From assembly GCA_963664605.1 (NCBI GenBank), contig OY761536.1, forward strand, positions 682,001 to 746,000: 64,000 nt of DNA, given 5' to 3'. The notes beneath the pieces were generated by a model, which ran no database searches, was not told the DNA's origin, and saw only the letters and a list, made by a program, of their open reading frames with translations. Each line of letters starts with the position of its first letter. The stretch's first letter is position 1. The position numbers and the translations under genes are program-made. Source of the DNA: JAHOYW01 sp963664605 (GTDB lineage: Bacteria > Verrucomicrobiota > Lentisphaeria > Victivallales > Victivallaceae). This document shows, piece by piece, positions 1 to 8,952 of the stretch.

Positions 1-2
1 GT

Positions 3-842
3 GTAACCGGTAACCCGGCAAACTTTGCGGTTGGCTCCAGAATTATCCATGTCGATATTGACAAGTCTGAACTGAATAAGAATAAACCTGCCGATTTGGG
101 TATTGTCGCGGATATAAAAGAAATCCTTACAGAACTTAATAAAGAACCTCTGCGTCAGGATTATAAGGCCTGGCACGAACAGATTAACGACTGGAAAGAG
201 GAGTTCCCGCTGATATACAAAGAGAAGCTTGGCAGCGTCCAGCCTCAATATGTTATGGAAAAACTTTCTGAAATGACCAACGGCGAAGCAATTATAGTTC
301 CTGGTGTCGGACAGCATCAGATGTGGGCGGCGCAGTATTATAACTATACTTTTCCGCGTCAGCTTTTGACCTCCGGAGGTCTCGGAGCGATGGGCTTTGG
401 ACTTCCTGCCGCGATGGGGGCGAAAGTTGCCCGTCCGGATAAACTGGTTATCAATATTGACGGCGACGGCAGCTTCCAGATGAATATTCAGGAGCTTGGC
501 ACATTGCATGCTGAAGAGATCAATCTGAAAATGGTTATTCTCAATAACCAGCATCTTGGAATGGTAGCGCAATGGGAAGACCGCTTCTATGGCAGCAAGC
601 GGGGCAACACTGTGATGAAAAATAAACGTATTGAACGCCCATATCCTGATTTCGTAACGATTGCCAGCGGTTATGCCATTCCCGGACGTGAAGTTTACAA
701 ACGCGAGGAGCTGGAATCAGCAATCAAGGAAATGCTTGAGACCGAAGGCCCGTATATTCTGGATATCCATACCGGATATGAGGAACACGTTCTGCCGATG
801 ATTCCTCCGGGAAAAGACTACAAGTCAATAATCCACGAGTAA
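3..842 (+). CDS. ilvB: Acetolactate synthase large subunit, 3' part (partial at window start)
   Basis: The reading frame is open from base 3, so the gene begins before the window; 279 codons of the C-terminal part are seen. It should be the catalytic subunit that condenses two pyruvates (or pyruvate and 2-oxobutyrate) in valine, leucine and isoleucine synthesis, using thiamine diphosphate (ThDP). The ThDP/Mg-binding region is visible as GDGSFQMNIQEL followed by NNQHLGMVAQWEDRFY, which is characteristic of IlvB rather than of other ThDP enzymes. The C-terminus ends in the usual helical segment with LPMIPPGK. No regulatory subunit gene (ilvN) follows; a terminator comes directly after the stop codon and the next gene is convergent. 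The family call is firm; that it is the biosynthetic rather than a catabolic isoform is inferred from these motifs. Confidence 0.93.
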   Translation, partial: VTGNPANFAVGSRIIHVDIDKSELNKNKPADLGIVADIKEILTELNKEPLRQDYKAWHEQINDWKEEFPLIYKEKLGSVQPQYVMEKLSEMTNGEAIIVPGVGQHQMWAAQYYNYTFPRQLLTSGGLGAMGFGLPAAMGAKVARPDKLVINIDGDGSFQMNIQELGTLHAEEINLKMVILNNQHLGMVAQWEDRFYGSKRGNTVMKNKRIERPYPDFVTIASGYAIPGREVYKREELESAIKEMLETEGPYILDIHTGYEEHVLPMIPPGKDYKSIIHE

Positions 843-858
843 AAAAGCTCGTCAAAAA

Positions 859-903
859 TAAAAACGGATAGTTATCGTTAAGATCAACTATCCATTTTTT
901 TAT
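859..903. terminator. Bidirectional rho-independent terminator between ilvB and ftsY
   Basis: Perfect 8-bp inverted repeat GGATAGTT (866-873) / AACTATCC (886-893). It is flanked by an A run on the left and a T run on the right, so it can stop transcription from both convergent genes. Confidence 0.8.
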
Positions 904-907
904 AATA

Positions 908-1834
908 TTACGCTTCGATATTGAATAATGCGTCGGCGTAGAATTTCGGGTTGAATTTCTGCATGTCTTCAGGGCTTTCGCCGAGTCCGGCGAAAAATAC
1001 CGGGAAACCGAATTCCTGTTGCAACGCCACGGCCATGCCGCCCTTTCCGGTTCCGTCGAGTTTAGTTAAGACCAGCCCGCTGACGTCTGCTACTTTCGCG
1101 AATTCCCGGGCCTGGTTAATCGCATTCGCTCCCTGACTTGAATCGACAGTCAACCAGACTTCGTGCGGGGCTCCAGGATAAAGTTTGTTTATAGTGCGGT
1201 GAATTTTTGATAATTCCGCCATTAAGCCTTTGCTTGTATGTTGACGCCCGGCGGTGTCTATCAGCAGAATATCCGCGTTTCTAGCTTGTGCCGATTTAAC
1301 CGCGTCAAAAGCTACGCTTGAAGGATCTGCGCCATGCAGCGCGGAAACTACATGGGTTCCGGTGCGATCTCCCCAAAGCTTGAGTTGTTCGACTGCCGCC
1401 GCGCGAAAAGTATCGCAGGCTGCGAGCATTACTTTTTTGCCTTCCTGCTGCCATAGTGACGCCAGCTTTCCGATACTTGTAGTTTTACCGCTGCCGTTGA
1501 CTCCGACAAAGAGGATTACCGTCGGCTGTCCTTGAGGAGCGAAATTTATTTCCCGCTGGTTTTTGCTCAGGATTTTGCAAACGTCTTCCGCGGCAATTTT
1601 ATCAATTTCCTCGGAGGTCGCGATCTTTCCCTGTTCATAACGGTCCCGGATATCTGAAACAATATTTAAACTCGCAGTTACTCCGAAATCAGACGATATT
1701 AATAAACTTTCAAGATCATCAAATTGTTCATCTGTCCAGCTTTTACTGTCCGTAAAAACCCCGGAAATACCGCGGGTCACTGAAGTAGTGGTTTTAAGCA
1801 GGCCTTTTTTGAACCGTGAAAAGAGTGATTTCAT
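908..1834 (-). CDS. ftsY: Signal recognition particle receptor FtsY
   Basis: 308-residue SRP-type GTPase, the membrane-associated receptor that docks ribosome-SRP complexes for co-translational insertion of membrane proteins. A helical N domain (residues ~1-100) precedes the NG GTPase core: P-loop GVNGSGKTTS at 111-120, DTAGR at 193-197 and TKLDGTGKGG at 257-266. The long acidic N-terminal A domain of E. coli FtsY is absent, as in many bacteria, so membrane targeting would rest on the basic amphipathic N-terminus (KSLFSRFKKGLLK). Its start overlaps the nusB stop by 4 bases (ATGA), so the two are translationally coupled. It is the last gene of the ribBA-ribH-nusB-ftsY run and may therefore lie under the FMN riboswitch unless an internal promoter exists. 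Confidence 0.95.
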   Translation of the reverse strand: MKSLFSRFKKGLLKTTTSVTRGISGVFTDSKSWTDEQFDDLESLLISSDFGVTASLNIVSDIRDRYEQGKIATSEEIDKIAAEDVCKILSKNQREINFAPQGQPTVILFVGVNGSGKTTSIGKLASLWQQEGKKVMLAACDTFRAAAVEQLKLWGDRTGTHVVSALHGADPSSVAFDAVKSAQARNADILLIDTAGRQHTSKGLMAELSKIHRTINKLYPGAPHEVWLTVDSSQGANAINQAREFAKVADVSGLVLTKLDGTGKGGMAVALQQEFGFPVFFAGLGESPEDMQKFNPKFYADALFNIEA

Positions 1835-2328
1835 AATTTATCAACCGCCTCTCTTGCCGGACGATCCAAAGAGTCCTTGATTCCATTGAGTACGCCGTTT
1901 ATAAAATTCCCGGCTTTTTCCCCGCTGTAATCCCTGGCGATTTCGACAGCTTCATTGATACTTACAACTGGCGGGACATCAGGAATAAAAAGCATTTCAT
2001 AAGCTGCCACCCGCATAATATTGCGGTCAACCAAAGCCATTCTGTTCAAGTCCCACTTTTGGGCTTTTTCATTAATTACTGCGTCAATTGCAGCAATTTC
2101 TTCCATAATGCCTTTTAATAATTCCTGGGCATATTCTCTGCCTTTGCGGGCAAAACGATTGTCTTTTAAATTATGCTCGAAACTGGCTTGTTCAAAGAAT
2201 TTATCCCAGGCTTTTTGCAAATCGCCTTCTTCTGAGAATCCATGCTGGAACAGAAACTGCATTGCCAATTCCCGGCCCAGACGCTTTGCGTGCATGCGTA
2301 CTGCATTTTTATCATCTTTCGCCGTCAT
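1831..2328 (-). CDS. nusB: Transcription antitermination factor NusB
   Basis: 165-residue protein of the NusB family, which with NusE (ribosomal S10) binds boxA RNA and promotes antitermination in rRNA operons. The N-terminal region with RLGRELAMQFLFQHGF and the C-terminal PPVVSINEAVEIARDYSGEK and FINGVLNGI motifs are characteristic; length is normal or slightly long because of a linker near residues 50-70. It lies 35 bases downstream of ribH and overlaps ftsY by 4 bases. ribH-nusB adjacency is widespread in bacteria, which supports both calls. Confidence 0.95.
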   Translation of the reverse strand: MTAKDDKNAVRMHAKRLGRELAMQFLFQHGFSEEGDLQKAWDKFFEQASFEHNLKDNRFARKGREYAQELLKGIMEEIAAIDAVINEKAQKWDLNRMALVDRNIMRVAAYEMLFIPDVPPVVSINEAVEIARDYSGEKAGNFINGVLNGIKDSLDRPAREAVDKL

Positions 2329-2363
2329 TTATAATAAACTTCCTTTTGACAATAAGCGTCAAC

Positions 2364-2843
2364 TTATTTTATGTCTTTTACCAGATTTGCCATTTCGATT
2401 GCTGCCATAGCCGCATCCGCGCCTTTGTTCCCGGCTTTGGTGCCGCTACGTTCAATAGCTTGCTCAATAGTGTTTGCGGTAACCAGTCCATAGCCGACTG
2501 GAACTCCGGATTCCATGCTCAATTGAGCCAGAGCCTTTGATACCTCCGCATTGATGTAATCCGCATGCGGCGTTGCGCCCTGAATAACCACTCCTAAAGC
2601 TACCACCGCGTCAAAACGGCCAGTATTCATCAGTTTTTTTACTGCAAAAGGCAATTCATAAGCACCGGGAACCCATGCGACTTCAACATTTGAGGATTTT
2701 CCGCCGTGCCTGACGATGGCATCCACGGCTCCGCCGAGAAGTTTGCTGACAAAAAATTCATTAAAACGCGAACAAACTATTCCAAGCTTAAGCCCTTCAG
2801 CGCTTAAAGAACCTTCAAAAACTTTTTTAACATCCTTATTCAT
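2364..2843 (-). CDS. ribH: 6,7-dimethyl-8-ribityllumazine synthase
   Basis: 159-residue lumazine synthase, which condenses 5-amino-6-ribitylaminouracil with 3,4-dihydroxy-2-butanone 4-phosphate in the penultimate step of riboflavin synthesis. Motifs seen: SRFNEF near residue 25, VPGAYELPFAVKKL around residue 58, and the phosphate/catalytic segment GVVIQGATPHADYI with the conserved histidine. Length is standard. A GGAG-type ribosome binding site precedes the ATG. It lies 62 bases after ribBA, whose product makes one of its substrates. Confidence 0.96.
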   Translation of the reverse strand: MNKDVKKVFEGSLSAEGLKLGIVCSRFNEFFVSKLLGGAVDAIVRHGGKSSNVEVAWVPGAYELPFAVKKLMNTGRFDAVVALGVVIQGATPHADYINAEVSKALAQLSMESGVPVGYGLVTANTIEQAIERSGTKAGNKGADAAMAAIEMANLVKDIK

Positions 2844-2905
2844 GATATTATCTCCTTGTTTTTTAAATATTATTATAGTTTAATACTTTTTCGGTGAAAC
2901 ACAAA

Positions 2906-4102
2906 TTAAAACATGTGCTCCATTCTTTCTTTCTTAGTTTTTAAATAATACTCGTTATGTTCCTGTGGTTGAATGACCAAAGGAACCCGTTCCGTGATCT
3001 TTAATTTATATCCTGAAAACCCGACCAGTTTTCGGGGATTGTTGGTCAGGAGGCGGACAGATTTGATACCAAGGTCAATTAGCATTTGAACCCCGATTCC
3101 GTATTCACGCAAATCCGAGGCAAAGCCGAGTTTTTCATTAGCCTCAACAGTATCGCAGCCTTCGTCCTGAAGTTTATAAGCATGGATTTTATTAAACAGC
3201 CCGATTCCGCGCCCTTCCTGACGTAAATAGATTATAGCGCCGGAACCATTTTCCACTATTTGGCGCATAGCGCTATGAAGCTGGTCGCCGCAGTCGCAGC
3301 GCATACTGCCGAAGACATCACCGGTCAAACATTCGCTGTGGACTCTGACTAGAACATTTTCCTTGCCTTCAACATCGCCGTAGACTAAAGCAATGTGTTC
3401 AAGTTTGTCAACCCGTGATTTATAGGCTACGATATTAAAGTCACCGAACATCGTCGGCAGTTTAGCGGTTTGCCCGCGGGTAATAAGTATTTCGCTCCGG
3501 CGACGGTAAGCAATCAGATCCGCAACAGTACACCATTTTAAGTTATGTTTTTTACGGAACTTATCCAGCTCCGGGATACGTGCCATAGTGCCGTCGTCAT
3601 TCATTATCTCACAAATAACTCCAGCCGGGGCAAAGCCAGCCATCCGGGCCAGGTCTACTGCCGCTTCAGTATGACCAGTGCGGCGTAAAACTCCGCCTGG
3701 ACGCGCGACTAACGGGAATATATGTCCGGGAGAACAGAAATCCTCGGCCTTGGAGTTTGGATCTATCAGAGCTTCCACAGATTTTGCGCGGTCGAATGCT
3801 GAAATCCCGGTTGTCGTACCTTCAATAACATCAACGCTTTGGGTGAACGCTGTGCCGAATTCATCTTTATCGGAAGCCATATTGCTCAAGTTCAAACGAG
3901 AGGCTATGCCTTCATCTAAAGGAACGCAGATCAAGCCTTTGGCGTGAGTTGCCATGAAGTTAATTACTTCCGGCGTCGTTTTGGCCGCAGCCGCAATCAG
4001 GTCTCCTTCATTTTCACGGTTTTCATCGTCAGTTACCAGAACCATCTCTCCGCGTTTTACAGCAGCGATTACCTCTTCGACTGAATCAAATTTTACTGTC
4101 AT
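2906..4102 (-). CDS. ribBA: Bifunctional 3,4-dihydroxy-2-butanone 4-phosphate synthase / GTP cyclohydrolase II
   Basis: 398-residue fusion enzyme that supplies both precursors of riboflavin. The N-terminal RibB domain (~1-200) carries the metal/substrate motif DDENRENEGDL at 25-35 and GHIFPLVARPGG around 126-137. The C-terminal RibA domain (~205-398) carries the zinc ligands C258, C269 and C271 in HSECLTGDVFGSMRCDCG and the arginine-containing RQEGRGIG motif. Both active sites look intact. It is preceded by an FMN riboswitch and an intrinsic terminator, and followed by ribH. Riboflavin genes ribD and ribE are not in the window. Confidence 0.97.
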   Translation of the reverse strand: MTVKFDSVEEVIAAVKRGEMVLVTDDENRENEGDLIAAAAKTTPEVINFMATHAKGLICVPLDEGIASRLNLSNMASDKDEFGTAFTQSVDVIEGTTTGISAFDRAKSVEALIDPNSKAEDFCSPGHIFPLVARPGGVLRRTGHTEAAVDLARMAGFAPAGVICEIMNDDGTMARIPELDKFRKKHNLKWCTVADLIAYRRRSEILITRGQTAKLPTMFGDFNIVAYKSRVDKLEHIALVYGDVEGKENVLVRVHSECLTGDVFGSMRCDCGDQLHSAMRQIVENGSGAIIYLRQEGRGIGLFNKIHAYKLQDEGCDTVEANEKLGFASDLREYGIGVQMLIDLGIKSVRLLTNNPRKLVGFSGYKLKITERVPLVIQPQEHNEYYLKTKKERMEHMF

Positions 4103-4124
4103 TTTTTCACCTTCCTTTACAAAA

Positions 4125-4156
4125 ATAAAAAAGCCCTGAAAATATCATTTCAGGGC
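4125..4156 (-). terminator. Riboswitch-controlled intrinsic terminator before ribBA
   Basis: On the minus strand GCCCTGAA (4156-4149) pairs perfectly with TTCAGGGC (4140-4133) and is followed by TTTTTTATTTTT. It lies between the FMN aptamer and ribBA. An upstream hairpin (CAAATGA/TCATTTG, 4194-4170) contains ATCATTT, which can instead pair with AAATGAT inside the terminator (about 4150-4144), so a switch between two folds is plausible. Confidence 0.75.
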
Positions 4157-4195
4157 AAATATACAAAGTCAAATGATTATTTAAATGTCATTTGA

Positions 4196-4314
<119 letters not shown>

Positions 4315-4332
4315 AAACTGTTAATTTACTTT

Positions 4333-5430
4333 TTATACGATTACGTTCTCTGTTTCTCCGCAGAATATATGCGCTTTAGGCAGGAAGAACGGCAATTCGA
4401 TTGTGTCACCGACTTTGAAGCGACGTTGAGCTTCAACACGTGCTATGAAAGAGTGGACACCAGTATTTACATATAAATAGGTTTCAGAACCCATAGGTTC
4501 GATAACTTCGATTTCGGCTTTAACTTTCGGGAACTGATCTTCACCGGTTTTTGCCCAGCAGATGTCTTCCGGACGAATACCGAAAGTTACTTTTCTATCA
4601 ATGAACGGAGTTAATTTTTCTTTCCACTCATCTAGAACCTTTATTTCAAAAGTTTCTTCTTTAAAATATATATCATCACCTTTTTTCTCAATAACTCCAT
4701 TGAAGAAGTTCATTGGAGGAGTGCCGATAAAACCAGCGACAAATAAGTTGGCCGGATTGTCATAAAGAGTAATAGGATCAGCGACCTGCTGGATAATACC
4801 GTCTTTCATTACACATATACGGTCGCCCATAGTCATAGCTTCAGTCTGGTCATGTGTAACGTAAATCATGGTTGTTTCAAGCTGGGTATGCAGTTTGCTG
4901 ATTTCAGCGCGCATCTGAACACGCATTTTCGCGTCAAGGTTGGAAAGAGGTTCGTCAAACAGGAAAGCTTCAGGTTTACGAACGATCGCGCGGCCTACTG
5001 CGACACGTTGACGCTGTCCACCGGAAAGCTGCTTGGGGCGGCGTTCGAGGAAATCTTCAATGCCGAGAATGCTTGCAGCGTCCATAACACGTTTGCGAAT
5101 ATCGGCTTTCTTGAATTTACGCAGTTTTAAACCAAAAGCCATATTGTCATAAACAGTCATGTGGGGATACAAAGCGTAGTTCTGGAACACCATAGCGATG
5201 TCGCGGTCTTTGGGTGGAATATCATTTACGACACGGTCGCCAATTGTGACAGAACCTTCTGAAATTTCCTCTAAACCGGCAATCATACGTAAAGTTGTAG
5301 ATTTTCCACAACCTGAAGGGCCTACTAAAACCATGAATTCACGATCATGAATTGTGAGATCAATGTTTTTTACTGCCTTTACATTACCCGGATAAACCTT
5401 TGCCAAATTTTTTAAAGTTACTTCTGCCAT
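4333..5430 (-). CDS. ugpC: Sugar-type ABC transporter ATP-binding protein (UgpC/MalK/MsmK family)
   Basis: 365-residue CUT1-class ATPase. Walker A GPSGCGKST near residue 40, the ABC signature LSGGQRQRVA, Walker B FLFDEPLS and the H-loop YVTHDQTEAMT are intact. The C-terminal ~120 residues form the TOBE/regulatory region typical of MalK/UgpC (IRPEDICWAK, ANLFVAGFIGTPPMNFF). I chose the second ATG (5430) because AGGAGA lies 10 bases before it but directly abuts the upstream in-frame ATG at 5439. No permease or binding-protein gene is adjacent, so it is probably a shared ATPase serving several sugar importers encoded elsewhere (inference); the substrate cannot be read from the sequence. Confidence 0.9.
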   Translation of the reverse strand: MAEVTLKNLAKVYPGNVKAVKNIDLTIHDREFMVLVGPSGCGKSTTLRMIAGLEEISEGSVTIGDRVVNDIPPKDRDIAMVFQNYALYPHMTVYDNMAFGLKLRKFKKADIRKRVMDAASILGIEDFLERRPKQLSGGQRQRVAVGRAIVRKPEAFLFDEPLSNLDAKMRVQMRAEISKLHTQLETTMIYVTHDQTEAMTMGDRICVMKDGIIQQVADPITLYDNPANLFVAGFIGTPPMNFFNGVIEKKGDDIYFKEETFEIKVLDEWKEKLTPFIDRKVTFGIRPEDICWAKTGEDQFPKVKAEIEVIEPMGSETYLYVNTGVHSFIARVEAQRRFKVGDTIELPFFLPKAHIFCGETENVIV

Positions 5431-5697
5431 TGTGTCCATTCTCCTGAAAATGACTGATTATTCTGCTTAAAACAACTGTTCTGGAATCTTTTGCGCGGAA
5501 TCCCAGAGCATTTAATATACCTCAAAAATTGTGATTGTCCAGTAAAAATTAATATTTTTATAACCAAAATCAAATAAAACATAATATTGGCAAAAATATA
5601 TTTGCCATAGTCACAATACAATACAATATTTTAATCTGAACAGCGTTTTATTTTTAATAATGCAGCTTTTAAAAAAACGGAGAATTAAAATCTGAAT

Positions 5698-7560
5698 ATG
5701 AAATATAAATACATTGTTCTTGGCGTTTTATTAGCGGCTTATACAATATTTATTAATTATTATTTTGTCCCTGTTACCGGCGGGACGGACTCAAACGGCT
5801 ATCATGTTTGCGCCAAAATGATTGCTTCACAGGGCAGGTTCCACCAGAAGCCAATCGATGATTTCCAGTTTATCGGCAACATGTGGGTAGTTAATGACCG
5901 TAATGAGTTTTATCCCAAATATCCTCCGCTTTATCCCGCTGTTGCTGCTGGTTTAATGACTGTTTTGGGAGATAATGCCGGTTTTTATCTTTGTCCGGCC
6001 CTGGCGCTTATAGCGGTTTTTGGAATGTTTTTCCTGTGTCGTTTTTTCATGCCGGAAAAACTCGCTGTTGCCGGTTCCTTTCTACTGGCGACTTCTCCGG
6101 TTTTTAATCACTTTGCTTTGAGCAAGGTGTCTCATGGCCCGAGTATGGGATTTCTTGTTTGGGGGCTGGTGTGCTTTTTCGCCGCGGTTTCCAGACGCCG
6201 TTTAAAAAGCGGAATAATCTATGCCGTTTTCTCCGGCTTTCTGCTGGGATATGCGGAAGGGATCCGCTATACCAATATAATCATGTTGATCCCGCCGATT
6301 CTCTACGGTTTGCTGTTTCTCAGAAAAAAACGGCTTTGGATACTTGGAGCCTTTGTCTGCGGGATCGCGGCTCCGTATCTATTTTTGTGCTGGTTCCATT
6401 GGAGTGCGTTCGGCAGTCCGTTTGCTACCGGATATTCCCTGACTAACGAACAAAGCGGTTTTGCTCTGAGCTATTTCTGGACAAATCTCCGTCTATATAT
6501 TCCGGCTGTAATTTCTGACGGCACAGGCCTGGTTACCTGCCTGGCATTGATCGAACTGGTTCTGCTCTTCGGACGCAATAAACGGAAAGCAGTTGTTTTC
6601 ATCAGTTGGATAGTTCCTTTATCACTACTTTATATGTTCTATTATTGGGCTCCGACTGCTAACCCTTCGAGCTTTCTCAGGTTTATTCTTCCGGTATTTG
6701 TGCCAATGTATATTCTCGCGCTTTCGGGTTTGTGGAACTTAATCCGGAAATATTCCAATGCTAAACAACTGTTTATTATCTTGATGCTGGTTGTTGTTCA
6801 TGGAATCTGGGGAGTCTGCGCTTCATTTGATGGTTCGGAAAAATATTATATTCAACAGAGCAGCAATAAAAAAGTTGTTGATTTTGCCTTGGAAAAAATA
6901 CCGGAAGGAGCAGTTATATTCACGGATTACGGGAATCTTAACATTTTGGATTTTGAGAAAAAATGGACTTTGTATCCACTAAGTATTTTGAACCAGCACC
7001 TTTTAAGACGACGGATGAGGCGCTCTCTTGAAAATAGTATTTCAGGACTTCAGAAGCAGCGCGCAGAACTTTTGAAAAAACGGCTGCTAGACCTTTCATC
7101 TAGAGAATTTCATAAAACAGTAATGGCGCTTATCACAAATCATCTGAAAGACGGGCGTAGAGTATATATTTTATCGTCCGGGAGCGGGATAAATTCTTTC
7201 ATGGCGCGTTATAAGCGTTATCTGGAAACCAGCGAGATAGCTGAGTTTAAGGAAGAAATTCCGCTTTACCGTTTTTACCCGGTATTGAAAAGCTCCTCCA
7301 GGGTCGATAAGCCTCCCAAAAAGAAACGGGTTACTGTAAAACCACTTATCCAGATCATTGCAGTCCGTAAAAAACCGCTTAATCTGCCGGCATCAATAAA
7401 AGACCTGCGGATGGAACGGAGTCAGATAATCAGACAGTTTCGCGAAGAAGACGAGAGCTTATTGGGCGATGTCTATCGTCTGGAAACAATCTCCCGTCAA
7501 TTATACAGCCTGCAAAGAGCCCGAAGAGTCAGAGAAGCCAAAAAGAAACGCAAAAAATAA
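5698..7560 (+). CDS. Polytopic membrane glycosyltransferase-like protein (GT39/ArnT-type, GT-C fold)
   Basis: 620-residue protein with about ten hydrophobic segments between residues 5 and 375. After the first membrane segment comes GGTDSNGYHVCAK, with an acidic residue in the position expected for the first-loop Asp of GT-C enzymes, and YPKYPPLYP, both resembling GT39/ArnT enzymes that move sugars from polyprenyl phosphate to acceptors at the outer face of the membrane. From ~residue 395 there is a soluble domain and then a strongly basic, coiled-coil-like tail (~530-620) ending in KKKRKK. It stands alone, divergent from the ABC ATPase, with a good terminator after it. Donor and acceptor are unknown; only the superfamily is inferred. 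Confidence 0.6.
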   Translation: MKYKYIVLGVLLAAYTIFINYYFVPVTGGTDSNGYHVCAKMIASQGRFHQKPIDDFQFIGNMWVVNDRNEFYPKYPPLYPAVAAGLMTVLGDNAGFYLCPALALIAVFGMFFLCRFFMPEKLAVAGSFLLATSPVFNHFALSKVSHGPSMGFLVWGLVCFFAAVSRRRLKSGIIYAVFSGFLLGYAEGIRYTNIIMLIPPILYGLLFLRKKRLWILGAFVCGIAAPYLFLCWFHWSAFGSPFATGYSLTNEQSGFALSYFWTNLRLYIPAVISDGTGLVTCLALIELVLLFGRNKRKAVVFISWIVPLSLLYMFYYWAPTANPSSFLRFILPVFVPMYILALSGLWNLIRKYSNAKQLFIILMLVVVHGIWGVCASFDGSEKYYIQQSSNKKVVDFALEKIPEGAVIFTDYGNLNILDFEKKWTLYPLSILNQHLLRRRMRRSLENSISGLQKQRAELLKKRLLDLSSREFHKTVMALITNHLKDGRRVYILSSGSGINSFMARYKRYLETSEIAEFKEEIPLYRFYPVLKSSSRVDKPPKKKRVTVKPLIQIIAVRKKPLNLPASIKDLRMERSQIIRQFREEDESLLGDVYRLETISRQLYSLQRARRVREAKKKRKK

Positions 7561-7590
7561 GGGCAGAGAATGATTGTTCTCTGCCCTTTG
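7561..7590. terminator. Bidirectional terminator between the GT39-like gene and the ceramidase-like gene
   Basis: Perfect 10-bp inverted repeat GGGCAGAGAA (7561-7570) / TTCTCTGCCC (7577-7586) with T-rich sequence on both outgoing strands, lying directly after the plus-strand stop codon and before the end of the convergent gene. Confidence 0.85.
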
Positions 7591-7607
7591 AGCTTTTTGC
7601 CGGGTGT

Positions 7608-8951
7608 TTATTTGCTTACCAGTTTATCCCATTCCGCCATGAGGCGCACCAAGGAGTCTTCTCTGGGGCCGCCGCCGGCAACCGGGAGGATTTCATATCC
7701 GCCGCGTTCATAGCATTCAGGCATGCACATATAGCCGCAGGCTCCATTTGCATAAGCCGCTATAAAGTTATATTTAAACGGGGAGTTTTTCTTGATATGC
7801 AGGCCAGCCTCGGTGAAAGGTTCGCCGGGCGCGCTGAGGAACATCAAGTCTTTGCCCATCTTAATATTAACCAATTTAAATGTGCGTGATTTTCCGGAAT
7901 ACTTTTCTTTGAAATTAATAATTTGTTCCGCGAACATTTTTGCGACAGCTCCATCACCAGCGGCGATTCCTTCGCTAGTCAGGTTTTCATCCGATGATAC
8001 ATTCCCGATACGTTCTATTGTGGCTCTTGCTTCTTCCGCGCGTTCATCACTGATGACTTGATACGGAATAACAAAATCACTTGAATCGACACGGATTTCA
8101 TTTACTTCAACCGGCTCCAGGACATCCAGTAATCCGCCAACAATTTCAGCATATATATTGCCGAGCCGGCATGCTTCCTCATAACCGTAATATTCATCAT
8201 CATTAGTGACATCAAGATGATTGATGTTGCCGGCACACCCTATCATAGTAAAAACTGGTACGTCGCGTCCAAGCGTGTTCTGAATGGTTCTTTCCATGCG
8301 TCCGGGCCATTCGGCTGTCACCATATAGCTGTTGACCGTGTCATTGTGATTGCAGATATTGCTTATTATCCCGGTGAGCCTGCCGTTTTGCCGGATTGCC
8401 AGAACAGAGATTTCATCATCAACCGGGCCTTCCGGACGGTCAATGTCCGGGTTGAGTTTGCCGGGGTTGGTCTGAACAGTTCCGTCTTTCATCCAGTAGC
8501 GGCGGTTAAAAGCGCATGGATTGTTGTTGATTTTTGCCGCCTCTAAAGTTGAGTCTTGCAGATTGTTGTAAGCCTCTTTTATCGCGCAGACAGCCTTGTC
8601 GATAATGCTGTCAAACTGTTCACGGTTCATTCCAGCACTTCCGTCGAGATTGTTTTCAGCGGTCCTGATATTTGGTCCGGTATGAGTATGAGTAGCGGCG
8701 ATAATCAGGTTCTCCGCAAAGTCATATCCGGCTGCTTTCAGTTTGTTTTTGATGCTGTCTACCATTTCAAGAGTCGTAAAACACAACTCAAATGAAACCA
8801 GTCCGGCAATGACAGAATCTTTTTTAAATAATACGACTTTGACCTGAAGGTCATCCAATACCCCAGTATTCGGGCGCGGATTGAAATATCCAGCGAGGGA
8901 GACACCGCGCTCAGGAGTTATTATCTGTCTGCTGATTCCAACTTGCAGCAT
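7608..8951 (-). CDS. Neutral/alkaline non-lysosomal ceramidase-like hydrolase
   Basis: 447-residue protein resembling the N-terminal domain of neutral ceramidases. Characteristic features are the opening GISRQIITPERGVSLAGYF, the metal-binding segment AATHTHTGPN with two histidines, and MIGCAGNINHLD. No signal peptide is seen, so it probably acts in the cytoplasm, and the C-terminal domain of true ceramidases is missing. Such short versions are abundant in Lentisphaerota and Planctomycetota, usually beside sugar-metabolism genes; their substrate is unknown and need not be ceramide. Its start follows the Gfo/Idh stop by one base and it is the last gene of the degT - Gfo/Idh - ceramidase-like operon. 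Confidence 0.75.
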   Translation of the reverse strand: MLQVGISRQIITPERGVSLAGYFNPRPNTGVLDDLQVKVVLFKKDSVIAGLVSFELCFTTLEMVDSIKNKLKAAGYDFAENLIIAATHTHTGPNIRTAENNLDGSAGMNREQFDSIIDKAVCAIKEAYNNLQDSTLEAAKINNNPCAFNRRYWMKDGTVQTNPGKLNPDIDRPEGPVDDEISVLAIRQNGRLTGIISNICNHNDTVNSYMVTAEWPGRMERTIQNTLGRDVPVFTMIGCAGNINHLDVTNDDEYYGYEEACRLGNIYAEIVGGLLDVLEPVEVNEIRVDSSDFVIPYQVISDERAEEARATIERIGNVSSDENLTSEGIAAGDGAVAKMFAEQIINFKEKYSGKSRTFKLVNIKMGKDLMFLSAPGEPFTEAGLHIKKNSPFKYNFIAAYANGACGYMCMPECYERGGYEILPVAGGGPREDSLVRLMAEWDKLVSK

Positions 8952-8952
8952 T

